Shown: positions 38,283 to 46,750 of the stretch, piece after piece
Numbering within the stretch: the stretch's first letter is position 1
How the letters are laid out: each line of letters starts with the position of its first letter
Assembly: GCA_947453465.1 (NCBI GenBank)
Contig: CANGGL010000004.1
Location: forward strand, 1 to 57,936
Origin: Microbacteriaceae bacterium
GTDB taxonomy: Bacteria > Actinomycetota > Actinomycetes > Actinomycetales > Microbacteriaceae
Length of the DNA stretch: 57,936 bases
Direction: 5' to 3'
The notes under the pieces: generated by a model
Database searches by the model: none
What the model was told of the DNA's origin: nothing
The model's input: the letters and a program-made list of their open reading frames with translations, nothing else
Program-made: the position numbers and the translations under genes

Positions 38283-39214
38283 GCAAGTCCAATCTAAAAT
38301 CTGGGCAGAAACTCGCCGAGCATCGCCTCGGTCTTCTTGACACGCTTGAGTCAGAGGCAATCCACATCATCCGTGAAGTGGTGGCCGAGTTTGAGCGCCC
38401 GGTGCTGTTGTTCTCGGGCGGCAAAGATTCAGTGGTTGTGCTTCACCTGGCTGCGAAGGCCTTTTGGCCTGGCAAGGTGCCGTTCCCGGTGCTGCACGTA
38501 GACACCGGTCACAACTTCCCCGAGGTCATCGAGTTCCGTGACCGCACGGTTGAAAAACTCGGGCTTCGACTCGAGGTTGCCAGCGTGCAGGACTACATCG
38601 ACCGCGGTGTCTTGCAAGAGCGCCCGGATGGCACCCGCAACCCGCTGCAGACTTTGCCTTTGCTCGAGGCCATCACCAACGGCAAATTTGACGCCGTCTT
38701 CGGTGGCGCTCGCCGCGATGAAGACAAGGCCCGTGCCAAGGAGCGCATCCTCAGCATGCGTGACGAGTTTGGTCAGTGGGACCCACGCAACCAGCGCCCA
38801 GAACTTTGGAACCTATACAACGGCCGCCACCTACCAGGCCAGCACGTGCGCGCGTTCCCGATTTCAAACTGGACCGAGCTAGACATTTGGCGCTATATCG
38901 AGCGTGAAAACATCGAGTTGCCTCCGCTTTATTTGGCGCATGAGCGCGAGGTTTATAGCCGAGATGGCATGTGGCGCGCGGTTGGCCCGGTTTCAATGCC
39001 GACTGCCGATGAGGTTGTCGAGACCCGCCTGGTTCGCTATCGCACGGTGGGTGACATGAGCTGCACCGGTGCCGTCGAGTCATCGGCGGTGTTGATCTCA
39101 GATGTTGTGTTAGAGGTTGCCGGTTCAACTCTGACCGAACGTGGCGCCACCCGCGCCGATGACCGCATCTCTGAAGCGGCAATGGAAGACCGTAAGAAAG
39201 AGGGCTACTTCTAA
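38279..39214 (+). CDS. cysD: Sulfate adenylyltransferase, small subunit
   Basis: This is a 311-residue PP-loop ATP sulfurylase subunit. The ATG at 38279 overlaps the cysH stop (ATGA), so an upstream open frame through cysH is not used. LLFSGGKDSVVVLHLA near residue 43 is the PP-loop, with HVDTGHNFPEVIEFRD near 75. It forms APS from ATP and sulfate together with CysN. The stop overlaps the cysN start by one base. Full length. Confidence 0.96.
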   Translation: MSKSNLKSGQKLAEHRLGLLDTLESEAIHIIREVVAEFERPVLLFSGGKDSVVVLHLAAKAFWPGKVPFPVLHVDTGHNFPEVIEFRDRTVEKLGLRLEVASVQDYIDRGVLQERPDGTRNPLQTLPLLEAITNGKFDAVFGGARRDEDKARAKERILSMRDEFGQWDPRNQRPELWNLYNGRHLPGQHVRAFPISNWTELDIWRYIERENIELPPLYLAHEREVYSRDGMWRAVGPVSMPTADEVVETRLVRYRTVGDMSCTGAVESSAVLISDVVLEVAGSTLTERGATRADDRISEAAMEDRKKEGYF

Positions 39215-40614
39215 TGCCACAGACTTCATCGCAGGCCCCGGCCGGCGCATTCGTTGACGCGGCCGGCACCTTGGTAGTTGGCGGAGCCGACATTTTGAAA
39301 CAGTCCCGTACCCTGCTTCGCTTCGCAACCGCAGGTTCGGTTGACGATGGCAAGTCGACCCTGGTTGGTCGCCTACTTCACGACAGCAAGTCGGTTCTAA
39401 TCGACCAGCTCGAGGCGGTTGCTCGCACCTCAGCCGAGCGTGGATTCGGTGGCGAGGCCGGCGGTCTTGACCTTGCTTTGCTCACCGATGGCCTTCGCGC
39501 CGAGCGCGAGCAGGGCATCACCATCGATGTTGCCTACCGCTATTTCTCAACCGCCGAGCGCAGCTTCATCCTGGCCGACTGCCCGGGTCACGTTCAGTAC
39601 ACCCGCAACATGGTCACCGGTTCGGCAACCGCTGACGCCGTGGTTGTGCTCATCGATGCTCGAAAAGGCGTGCTTGAGCAGACTCGTCGCCACCTATCGG
39701 TGGTTGCGCTTCTTCGTGTTCCAAACGTCATCGTTGCCGTCAACAAGATCGACCTGGTTGACTTCAGCGAAAGCGTCTACACCGAAATTCTTGACCAGTT
39801 GCGAACCGTCACGGCCGAACTTGGTCTTGAGCAGGTACACGCCATCCCGGTTTCAGCCCTCGAAGGTGACAACGTGGTTGAGCGCTCGACTCGCACTCCT
39901 TGGTACACCGGCCCGACAGTGATTGAGCTGCTCGAGACCCTGCCTGCCATTGATGAGATTGAGTCAGACAACGACCCATTCCGTTTCCCGGTTCAGCTAA
40001 TCATTCGCCCACAGGGTGGTTTGGTTGCCGGCCTGAACGCCGATGAGTTCCGTGACTACCGCGGCTATGCCGGCCAGGTGGCATCGGGGTCAATCAAGGT
40101 TGGCGATGAGGTTGAGGTTACCCCTGGCAACTTCAAGACCAAGGTCGTTGGCATCGATCTGGCTGGCAAGGCAATCGACACTGCCTTTGCCCCGCAGTCG
40201 GTCAGCCTTCGCCTGGCCGACGAATTTGACTTGGCTCGCGGTGCCGTCATCGGTGCAGTTGGAACCTTGCCTGAACCGACTACAGAGATTCACGCCGAGC
40301 TGTTCTGGCTTGACTCGCGCTCGGCCGTGCCTGGCACCCGTGTTCTTGTGAAGGCCGGCACCCAGACCGTTCAGGCCATCATTTCTTCGGTCATTGGTCG
40401 TCGCAACCTCGACACCCTTGCCATCGAGGGCACGGATGAGTTGAAGGTCAACGACATTGGCACCGTGGTGTTGCGCCTAGCCACCCCGGTTCCGATTGGC
40501 GACTACAACCAAAACCGTCGCGCCGGTGCGTTCTTAATCATTCAGCCGCAGGATGGCTCGACCCTGGCCGCCGGAATCAACACCAACGCCCAGTTCGACG
40601 AATTCGACATCTAA
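39214..40614 (+). CDS. cysN: Sulfate adenylyltransferase, large GTPase subunit
   Basis: This is a 466-residue EF-Tu-like GTPase that drives APS synthesis by CysD. The G1 loop is GSVDDGKSTLVGRLL near residue 41, G3 DCPGHVQYTRNMVTG near 125 and G4 NKIDLVDF near 175. It has beta-barrel domains 2 and 3 but no fused CysC kinase. The N-terminal 25 residues are variable. It is coupled to cysD by TAATG. Confidence 0.96.
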   Translation: MPQTSSQAPAGAFVDAAGTLVVGGADILKQSRTLLRFATAGSVDDGKSTLVGRLLHDSKSVLIDQLEAVARTSAERGFGGEAGGLDLALLTDGLRAEREQGITIDVAYRYFSTAERSFILADCPGHVQYTRNMVTGSATADAVVVLIDARKGVLEQTRRHLSVVALLRVPNVIVAVNKIDLVDFSESVYTEILDQLRTVTAELGLEQVHAIPVSALEGDNVVERSTRTPWYTGPTVIELLETLPAIDEIESDNDPFRFPVQLIIRPQGGLVAGLNADEFRDYRGYAGQVASGSIKVGDEVEVTPGNFKTKVVGIDLAGKAIDTAFAPQSVSLRLADEFDLARGAVIGAVGTLPEPTTEIHAELFWLDSRSAVPGTRVLVKAGTQTVQAIISSVIGRRNLDTLAIEGTDELKVNDIGTVVLRLATPVPIGDYNQNRRAGAFLIIQPQDGSTLAAGINTNAQFDEFDI

Positions 40615-40632
40615 AAACACTCGAAAGAAATC

Positions 40633-41847
40633 ATGCCCCGCAACGAAACTATTTACCCGATCGGCCTGCGCCTCGCAGGTCGCACGGTTGTCGTGGTCGG
40701 CGGCGGTGTGGTTGGCACTCGAAGGGTTCGGGGGTTGATCGAAGTCGGTGCTCGCGTGGTGGTCATTTCACCTGCGGTCACCGATGAACTGTCGCGCTTG
40801 GCCGATGCCGGCGAAATTGAATGGTTTGATCGCGAGTTTCAGTCGGGTGACCTGGATGGGGCTTGGCTCGCGCACACAGCCACCGGCGTTGCCGATGTTG
40901 ACGCGCTGGTTACGGCCGAGGCCGAGGCTCACCAAATTCTGACCGTGAACGCCGCCGAAGCAGAGAAATCAACCGCCTGGGTTCCGGCAATCGCCCGCCA
41001 TGGCGCGCTCACTGCGGCTGCTTTTGGCGGCGGTGAACCTCGCCGAGCCACGGCCCTTCGCGACCAGATCGTTTCATCGGTGTTCAATGAACAACCCCAG
41101 ATTGCCGGCACGGTTGCCCTAATCGGTGGTGGCCCCGGCAACCCAGAGTTAATCACGCTGCGGGCCAAAAAGCTTCTCGCCGGCGCCGAAGTTGTGGTCT
41201 TTGACCGCCTCTCGCCGAGGCAACTGGTTGACGAACTCGCACCGCGTGCGGTTTCAGGTTTGGTTGAACTCATCGATGTCGGCAAGGCGCCTGATAATCA
41301 CCCGGTGCCACAAGATGAAATCAACGCCATCCTGGTTCGAGAGGCCAAGGCCGGCAAGCGTGTGGTTCGGCTAAAGGGCGGCGACCCATACGTGTTTGGT
41401 CGCGGTGGCGAAGAACTGATTGCCTGTGCCGAGGCCGGCGTTGAGGTTGAGGTTGTCTCGGGCATCTCGAGTTCTATTTCGGTTCCGGCCATCGCCGGCA
41501 TCCCGGTGACCCATCGAGGCATTGCCACCAGTTTCACCGTTGTCACCGGTCATGAAGCAGTTCTCAATATTCCCGGCGGTCGCGACCATACTGTGGTGAT
41601 ATTGATGGGTGTTAGCACGCTTGCCGAATCGGCAGACGCGCTTGCCACCGAAGGCCGCGGCAGTGATTGCCCGGTTGCCATCATCGAGGATGGCTTTGGC
41701 CCAAATCAGCGAGTAACCATTGCAACGCTTGGCACGATTGCGAGTATTGCCGAGGCGCTAGGAATCAAAGCGCCTGCCGTGATTGTTATCGGTGACGTGG
41801 TTTCGCTCAGCGGGCACAAAAGTTTTTTGAAAGAAGGAAACAAATGA
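40633..41847 (+). CDS. cysG: Siroheme synthase, CysG-type fusion
   Basis: This is a 404-residue fusion. The N-terminal precorrin-2 dehydrogenase-like part (1-155) has VVVVGGGVVGTRR near residue 17. The C-terminal uroporphyrinogen-III C-methyltransferase (about 158-400) has LIGGGPGNPELITLRA, GDPYVFGRGGEE and PVTHRGIATSFTVVTGH. It makes sirohydrochlorin, which the nearby SirB-type chelatase would metallate for the sulfite reductase. At 404 residues it is shorter than E. coli CysG (457), so the N-terminal chelatase activity may be reduced and SirB needed. It is coupled to the next gene by ATGA. Confidence 0.93.
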   Translation: MPRNETIYPIGLRLAGRTVVVVGGGVVGTRRVRGLIEVGARVVVISPAVTDELSRLADAGEIEWFDREFQSGDLDGAWLAHTATGVADVDALVTAEAEAHQILTVNAAEAEKSTAWVPAIARHGALTAAAFGGGEPRRATALRDQIVSSVFNEQPQIAGTVALIGGGPGNPELITLRAKKLLAGAEVVVFDRLSPRQLVDELAPRAVSGLVELIDVGKAPDNHPVPQDEINAILVREAKAGKRVVRLKGGDPYVFGRGGEELIACAEAGVEVEVVSGISSSISVPAIAGIPVTHRGIATSFTVVTGHEAVLNIPGGRDHTVVILMGVSTLAESADALATEGRGSDCPVAIIEDGFGPNQRVTIATLGTIASIAEALGIKAPAVIVIGDVVSLSGHKSFLKEGNK

Positions 41848-43199
41848 CAAAGCAGCTTCGCGTAGCGATTATCGGTGCCGGCCCGGCGGGTATCTATGCC
41901 GGCAACATCCTGGCTGGGCAATATCCAGAGGTTGAGATTGATCTGTTCGACATGCTGCCTGCGCCATATGGTCTGATTCGCTACGGTGTTTCGCCTGACC
42001 ACCCGCGCATCAAAGGCATCGTCAACTCGCTGCACGAAATGCTCAACTCTGGCAAGATTCGCTTCTTCGGCAACGTCAACTTCGGCACCGACCTTCACCT
42101 GGCTGACATTCGCAAGCACTACCACGCGGTGATTTTTGCCACCGGCGCAATCAAGGATGCCCAGCTGAACATCCCGGGTGTCGACCTCGATGGCTCTTAT
42201 GGCGCCGCCGACTTCGTCTCATGGTTTGACGGTCACCCAGATGTGCCTCGCACCTGGCCCCTAGAGGCCGAGCAGGTTGCGGTTTTGGGCAACGGCAACG
42301 TGGCGCTGGACGTGGCCCGAATGCTGGCCAAGCACGCCGATGACCTGCTGGTCACCGACATCCCAGACAACGTTTATCAGGGCTTCAAGACCTCACCGGT
42401 CACCGACGTTCATATCTTTGGCCGCCGTGGCCCAGCCAGCATCAAGTTCACCCCGATTGAGCTTCGCGAACTTGGCGAGCTGAACGACGTCGACATCGTG
42501 CTTTATGACGAAGACTTCCCGGATGGCTGGTTCGACGAGGATGCCGAGGGCGTCACCAACCAGCACAAGGTGATGGCACGCGTGATGGAATCATGGCGTG
42601 AAGAGAAGCCAGAGGGCGCGAGCCGCCGTTTGCATCTTCACTTCTGGCACAAGCCCGTGGCCATCTTGGGTGAAGACGGCAAGGTTGCCGGCATGAAGTT
42701 TGAGCGCACTCAGGCGGCCGAAGCCGGTTCTATTGCAGAGACCGGTGTCTTCGTGAACTACCCGCTGCAGGCTGTTTATCGCGCGATTGGCTACTTCGGC
42801 AGCGAGATCCCTGGCGTTCCATTTGACGACAAGTATGGCGTGATCAAGAACGATGGCGGCCGCGTGGTCGACGAGCACGGCAAGCGCGTGACCGGCCTAT
42901 ACGCAACCGGTTGGATCAAGCGTGGCCCAGTCGGCCTCATCGGTCACACCAAGAGCGATGCCCTCGAGACCATCGAGAACCTGGTCTCCGACCTAGACAC
43001 CTTGGTTGACCCTGCAGAGCCATCTACCGATGCCGTTTTGGCCACATTCGCCGAGCGCGGCGTTGCCTTCACCACCTGGGATGGTTGGCTAAAGCTTAAC
43101 CAGCACGAGATCGCCCTGGGCGAGGCTTTTGACGGCGTCGACCGTGAGCGCGTCAAGGTTGTGGACCGAGACGAACAGGTCGACATCTCAACTAAATAG
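41844..43199 (+). CDS. fprA: Ferredoxin-NADP reductase, adrenodoxin-reductase type
   Basis: This is a 451-residue FAD flavoprotein. The FAD site is IIGAGPAGIYAGNIL near residue 9; PYGLIRYGVSPDHPRIKG near 45 and VLGNGNVALDVARML near 146 (NADP site) are FprA signatures. It transfers electrons from NADPH to ferredoxin, the donor for the sulfite reductase. In Corynebacterium an fpr gene is likewise in the sulfate-assimilation cluster. It starts within the cysG end (ATGA) and is followed by a terminator. Confidence 0.93.
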   Translation: MTKQLRVAIIGAGPAGIYAGNILAGQYPEVEIDLFDMLPAPYGLIRYGVSPDHPRIKGIVNSLHEMLNSGKIRFFGNVNFGTDLHLADIRKHYHAVIFATGAIKDAQLNIPGVDLDGSYGAADFVSWFDGHPDVPRTWPLEAEQVAVLGNGNVALDVARMLAKHADDLLVTDIPDNVYQGFKTSPVTDVHIFGRRGPASIKFTPIELRELGELNDVDIVLYDEDFPDGWFDEDAEGVTNQHKVMARVMESWREEKPEGASRRLHLHFWHKPVAILGEDGKVAGMKFERTQAAEAGSIAETGVFVNYPLQAVYRAIGYFGSEIPGVPFDDKYGVIKNDGGRVVDEHGKRVTGLYATGWIKRGPVGLIGHTKSDALETIENLVSDLDTLVDPAEPSTDAVLATFAERGVAFTTWDGWLKLNQHEIALGEAFDGVDRERVKVVDRDEQVDISTK

Positions 43200-43207
43200 T
43201 TCAAATG

Positions 43208-43241
43208 AAAAACCCCAACAGTTTTGGCTGTTGGGGTTTTT
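43208..43241. terminator. Bidirectional intrinsic terminator
   Basis: AAAAACCCCAACAG, loop TTTTGG, CTGTTGGGGTTTTT. A 9-bp GC-containing stem extended by A-T pairs with A5 and T5 tails. It ends the sulfate-assimilation operon and, on the other strand, the ABC importer operon. Confidence 0.95.
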
Positions 43242-43254
43242 CTATGTCTGAAAC

Positions 43255-44157
43255 TTAACGGCCGACTACAAGCCCGCGGTTCTTTAGGGTTCTCTGACGA
43301 ACCGGTGAAAAGACCAATCGTTCGATGAGCACACCGACAATCATGATGACAATGATTGAGCCGAGCACGAGGGACATGTCGCCGAGCTGACGACCGGTGT
43401 CTAGCATTTGGCCAAGTCCTGGGCCAAGGGCTGGGCTAATGGCGATGAGTTCGGCGGCCATGAGGGAACGCCAGGCGAAGGCCCATCCCTGTTCAAGACC
43501 AGCTAGATAACCAGGCCAAGCTGCCGGGATGACGATGTGGCGAATTGACGAGAAGCCACGGGCGCCAAGCACCTTGCCGGCGCGAAGGTAAAGTGGCGGA
43601 ATTTGGTCGATGCCAGAGATCAAGCCGTTGGCGATTGAAGGCACTGCACCGAGAAGAACCACGGCAAAGATGGTTACGTCTGAAAGCCCGAACCAGATGA
43701 TGGCCGCCGGCACCCAAGCCACCGAAGGCAACTGCTGAAGGCCGGTTAGCAAGGGGCGAGCGATGCCGCGCAGGGCTGAGTTGAGGCCGAGGGCGATGCC
43801 AATCGGCGTGGCGATGACGAGCGAGATTGCGAAGCCCTGAACGCCCTTGCGAAGGCTGTTGAATGCAGAGGCAAAGAGGATGCCCTGGTTGGCCTGATCG
43901 ACCAAGGAATTCCAAACCATCAGTGGGGTTGGTAACACCCAGACCGGCGCCAACTGCAGCGCGGTGGCAACCTGCCAGACGATAAGGACAACGGCAACTG
44001 CGGCGAGTGGGGCAAGTGCCTTAAGCACGCGCTTGCGAAGACTTCGCTGCGGTGCGACATTGGTTTCGAGCGCGTCAAGACCCGCTGAGAGCGAGACGAT
44101 CGCCTCTTTACGCGCCTCGAGCGGCTGGCCTGAAGTCTGCTTGACATTAGTTGGCAT
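43255..44157 (-). CDS. Sulfonate/taurine-type ABC permease
   Basis: This is a 300-residue SsuC/TauC-family permease of about six helices, with a 50-residue cytoplasmic N-terminus. The permease EAA loop is seen in KVLGARGFSSIRHIVIPAAWPGYLAGLEQGWAFAWRSLMAAELI. It overlaps the ATPase stop by 11 bases, so translation is coupled. Substrates of the family are sulfonates, taurine, nitrate or bicarbonate; sulfonate fits this neighbourhood. Confidence 0.9.
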   Translation of the reverse strand: MPTNVKQTSGQPLEARKEAIVSLSAGLDALETNVAPQRSLRKRVLKALAPLAAVAVVLIVWQVATALQLAPVWVLPTPLMVWNSLVDQANQGILFASAFNSLRKGVQGFAISLVIATPIGIALGLNSALRGIARPLLTGLQQLPSVAWVPAAIIWFGLSDVTIFAVVLLGAVPSIANGLISGIDQIPPLYLRAGKVLGARGFSSIRHIVIPAAWPGYLAGLEQGWAFAWRSLMAAELIAISPALGPGLGQMLDTGRQLGDMSLVLGSIIVIMIVGVLIERLVFSPVRQRTLKNRGLVVGR

Positions 44158-44890
44158 GGCGGCGAATCTCGTTTCTCAAACGGTCGGTAATCTCGTGGGC
44201 AAGTGAAGCAACGTTGGCCTCATCGATGCGACGTGGTTCATTGAAGTCAACGTCCCATTCCTGGATGATGCGACCAGGCTTCGATGACATCAGAATCACG
44301 CGCTGACCAAGGCGAACAGCCTCGCGCACGTTGTGGGTGACGAAGATAACGGTAAGACCGGTTTCTTCCCAGATGCGAATCAGTTCGTCGTGAAGAAGGT
44401 CACGGGTGATCGCGTCTAGGGCGGCGAATGGTTCATCCATGAGCAGAACCTTGCGACCCTGCGAAAGCGCGCGGGCGATCGCAACACGCTGGCGCATGCC
44501 ACCCGAGAGCTCGTGCGGGCGCTGGGTGTAGGCGTTTGGCAGGTGAACCAGTTCAAGAAGTTCCTGGGCGCGAGCCTTGCGGCCATCCTTCGGGAAACCG
44601 CTCAGTTTGAGTGCCAACTCGATGTTTTTGCCCGCGGTCAACCAAGGCAAAAGAGCTGACTCCTGAAACATCAGGGTCGACTGCTCGGCCATCTCAACGG
44701 TGCCGGTGGTGGCGTTATCGAGGCCAGACAGGATGTTTAGCAGGGTTGATTTACCACAACCCGAGGCACCTACCAGTGACACAAACTCGCCAGCGCGAAC
44801 CTCTAGGTTTAGATCATCGATGATGATAGGCCCATTGGTGGCATATTGCTTGCTGAGGTGTTTGATCGAAACTGCAGGTGCCTGGGTCAT
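44147..44890 (-). CDS. Sulfonate/taurine-type ABC ATPase
   Basis: This is a 247-residue SsuB/TauB-like ATPase. Walker A GASGCGKST (near residue 40), signature LSGGMRQRVAIARAL (near 128), Walker B VLLMDEPFAALD and the switch His (FVTHNVREAV) are complete. It starts 3 bases after the binding-protein stop. It powers the permease at 43255. Confidence 0.93.
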   Translation of the reverse strand: MTQAPAVSIKHLSKQYATNGPIIIDDLNLEVRAGEFVSLVGASGCGKSTLLNILSGLDNATTGTVEMAEQSTLMFQESALLPWLTAGKNIELALKLSGFPKDGRKARAQELLELVHLPNAYTQRPHELSGGMRQRVAIARALSQGRKVLLMDEPFAALDAITRDLLHDELIRIWEETGLTVIFVTHNVREAVRLGQRVILMSSKPGRIIQEWDVDFNEPRRIDEANVASLAHEITDRLRNEIRRHAN

Positions 44891-44893
44891 TGG

Positions 44894-46024
44894 CTATTCC
44901 TTACCGAAACCAGCCGCCGTAACCGGCTTCTGCTTTGTTGCTTTTAGTAGGCCATTCAAGATGCGCAGATCAAAGATCCCCTTGATGTCGTTTGCGGTTA
45001 GTGAACCGCCGATAACCTTGGCGTTCACACCGCTGATGAAGTTGGCCTTCAGAGTTGCCGCTAGCGGGTCGGCGGTGAAGCTCAGCGATGGCCAGGCCTT
45101 ATTGATGGTGGCATCAGCCAAGTTCTTGCCGGTGCGAACCTTTAGCTCGGCCTGAACGGTGTCTTTAGCCGCGGTTAGGTTGGCTTTGTTGTTCAAGAAC
45201 GCGATGGCCTCGTTGTTGGCCTGAAGCACTGCCTTCACCGTCGCCGGTGAAGCGCTCAAGAACTTCTGGCTGGCAACGATGTCGGTGGTGATAAATTTTC
45301 CGCCAGGCCAAAGCGTGGCCTCATCCAAGAACAACTTGCCCTTGCCCTCATCGATTAGGCGGGTTGCCCAAGGCTCCGGCACCCAGGCTCCATCGATCGC
45401 ACCTTTCTGCAAGAGCGCCAAGGTGCTGGCGTTATCGGTTGGTGCAATGCTGACGGTGCCCGAGCCCAAACCGATGACTAGCGAGTTCTGTCGCAGGTAG
45501 TTGCGCAAGGCAACATCCTGGGTGCCACCGAGCCCTGGGGTTGCAAAGGTGTGCCCCTTCAACCCGTTGATCTCGGCCTTGGTTGGCTTGCCGGCGGTGG
45601 CAATCAGCGATGGCTTGACGATGAACTTGGCGCCACCAGAAACCGCACCAGAAATCACGCGAAGCAGAGTGCCCTGAGTGGTGGTGTAGCCAGAGATAGA
45701 TGGGTTTGGGCCGATGTAGGCGATGTCGAGGGCGCCGCCCTTGAGAGCCTCAACCTCGGCGGTGCCGACGCTGAAGATGCTGAACTCAACCTTGGTCTTG
45801 CCCAGGTACTTCTCAAACAGTGCCTTTTGGCGAGCGATGAGCGCGGGGGCGTGAGTGATGTTTGCGAAGTAACCGATGCGAACGGTGTCAGCGGTGCCGG
45901 CTGCGGTGTGTGCGCGGGAGGCGACCTGTGCTGCTTCGGCTGGCACGACGAAAGAAGCGGCAAGCATCATGGCAACAGCTCCGGCGACGAGGCCGACACG
46001 TGTTGCTCTAGATAACTTGCTCAT
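44894..46024 (-). CDS. SsuA/TauA-type ABC substrate-binding protein
   Basis: This is a 376-residue exported binding protein of the NMT1/SsuA family. The signal peptide is MSKLSRATRV plus an Ala/Val core cleaved near residue 33 (AEA); I see no lipobox. The mature start IGYFANITHAPALIARQKALFEKYLG and later VEALKGGALDIAYIGPNPSISGY fit sulfonate or taurine binding proteins. The ATG at 46024 is preferred over an upstream in-frame start at 46099 because it gives a proper signal peptide. The ribosome site is weak (AAGAAAGCAAG). It is the first gene of the operon, and the dyad 46057-46077 lies upstream. Confidence 0.88.
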   Translation of the reverse strand: MSKLSRATRVGLVAGAVAMMLAASFVVPAEAAQVASRAHTAAGTADTVRIGYFANITHAPALIARQKALFEKYLGKTKVEFSIFSVGTAEVEALKGGALDIAYIGPNPSISGYTTTQGTLLRVISGAVSGGAKFIVKPSLIATAGKPTKAEINGLKGHTFATPGLGGTQDVALRNYLRQNSLVIGLGSGTVSIAPTDNASTLALLQKGAIDGAWVPEPWATRLIDEGKGKLFLDEATLWPGGKFITTDIVASQKFLSASPATVKAVLQANNEAIAFLNNKANLTAAKDTVQAELKVRTGKNLADATINKAWPSLSFTADPLAATLKANFISGVNAKVIGGSLTANDIKGIFDLRILNGLLKATKQKPVTAAGFGKE

Positions 46025-46056
46025 TTTTCTTGCTTTCTTTTCGTTAGATTGGGTAT

Positions 46057-46077
46057 TACCACTATTCCTAGTGGGTA
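46057..46077. promoter_or_regulatory. Dyad operator ahead of the sulfonate importer
   Basis: CCACTA-TTCC-TAGTGG (46059-46074) is a perfect 6-bp dyad, extendable to TACC on the left and GGGTA on the right. It lies in the divergent region between the importer and the Rrf2 gene, about 35 bases upstream of the importer start. It would overlap a minus-strand promoter and is a plausible Rrf2 site. Confidence 0.45.
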
Positions 46078-46161
46078 AGTAGAGAATAAATCGGATCAAG
46101 AATCGTCGAGCATTTGTGACGCTTTGTTTCGGTTCGTTCAGCCAGGCCGATCAGCATTCGG

Positions 46162-46194
46162 TAGCTGGCCGATAGCTGGCCGATAGCTGGCCGA
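46162..46194 (+). repeat. Three 11-bp tandem repeats before the Rrf2 gene
   Basis: TAGCTGGCCGA occurs at 46162-46172, 46173-46183 and 46184-46194, all exact, followed by a diverged TAGGTGG. The last exact copy ends 19 bases before the ATG. The 11-base period puts the copies on one face of the helix, as for a cooperative operator, but slippage could also have produced it. Confidence 0.9.
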
Positions 46195-46213
46195 TAGGTG
46201 GTTGGATAGAGGC

Positions 46214-46699
46214 ATGCAGGTTTCGGCGAAGGTTGACTACGGGATGAGAGCGATGCTCTTCTTGGCCGAGTCGTATCAGGCCGACCCTGCCGGGCTAGTC
46301 AAGGGCGATTCCATCTCGAAGTCGCAGTCGATTCCGGTGAAGTTTCTAGAGGCCATTCTCACCGAGCTTCGTCACGCCGGTTTTGTGATCAGCCAGCGCG
46401 GTGCCGTCGGCGGATATCGCCTGAGCCGCAACCCAGAGAAGATTTCTGTTGCTGACCTCATCCGAGTTCTCGATGGCCCACTCGCCGCAGTTCGTGGCCA
46501 GCGCCCAGAGAACGTCCACTATGAAGGCCCGGCCGAGCGCCTGCAAGACGTTTGGGTTGGCATTCGGGTTGCACTGCGCAACGTGCTCGAAGGGGTCAGC
46601 TTGGCCGACATCCTGGCTGGGCAATTTGGCGAGACACTGAGCACACTGTTGGCTGCGCCGGATGCCTGGGTGAGTCGCCCAGGATACGAATCGAACTAG
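46214..46699 (+). CDS. Rrf2 family transcriptional regulator without cysteines
   Basis: This is a 161-residue winged-helix regulator. The typical start MQVSAKVDYGMRAMLFLAE and IPVKFLEAILTELRHAGFVISQRGAVGGYRLSR (about 40-72) are Rrf2 hallmarks. It has no Cys, so it cannot bind an Fe-S cluster as IscR does, and is closer in that respect to CymR. It is divergent from the sulfonate importer and at the end of the sulfur region, so it is the likely regulator there. A start at 46202 (TTG) is in frame but less typical. Confidence 0.88.
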   Translation: MQVSAKVDYGMRAMLFLAESYQADPAGLVKGDSISKSQSIPVKFLEAILTELRHAGFVISQRGAVGGYRLSRNPEKISVADLIRVLDGPLAAVRGQRPENVHYEGPAERLQDVWVGIRVALRNVLEGVSLADILAGQFGETLSTLLAAPDAWVSRPGYESN

Positions 46700-46750
46700 C
46701 CTCCGGCGCCATCTTCGACAGCGCATTCATATTGCGTCTGAACGTTAGGC

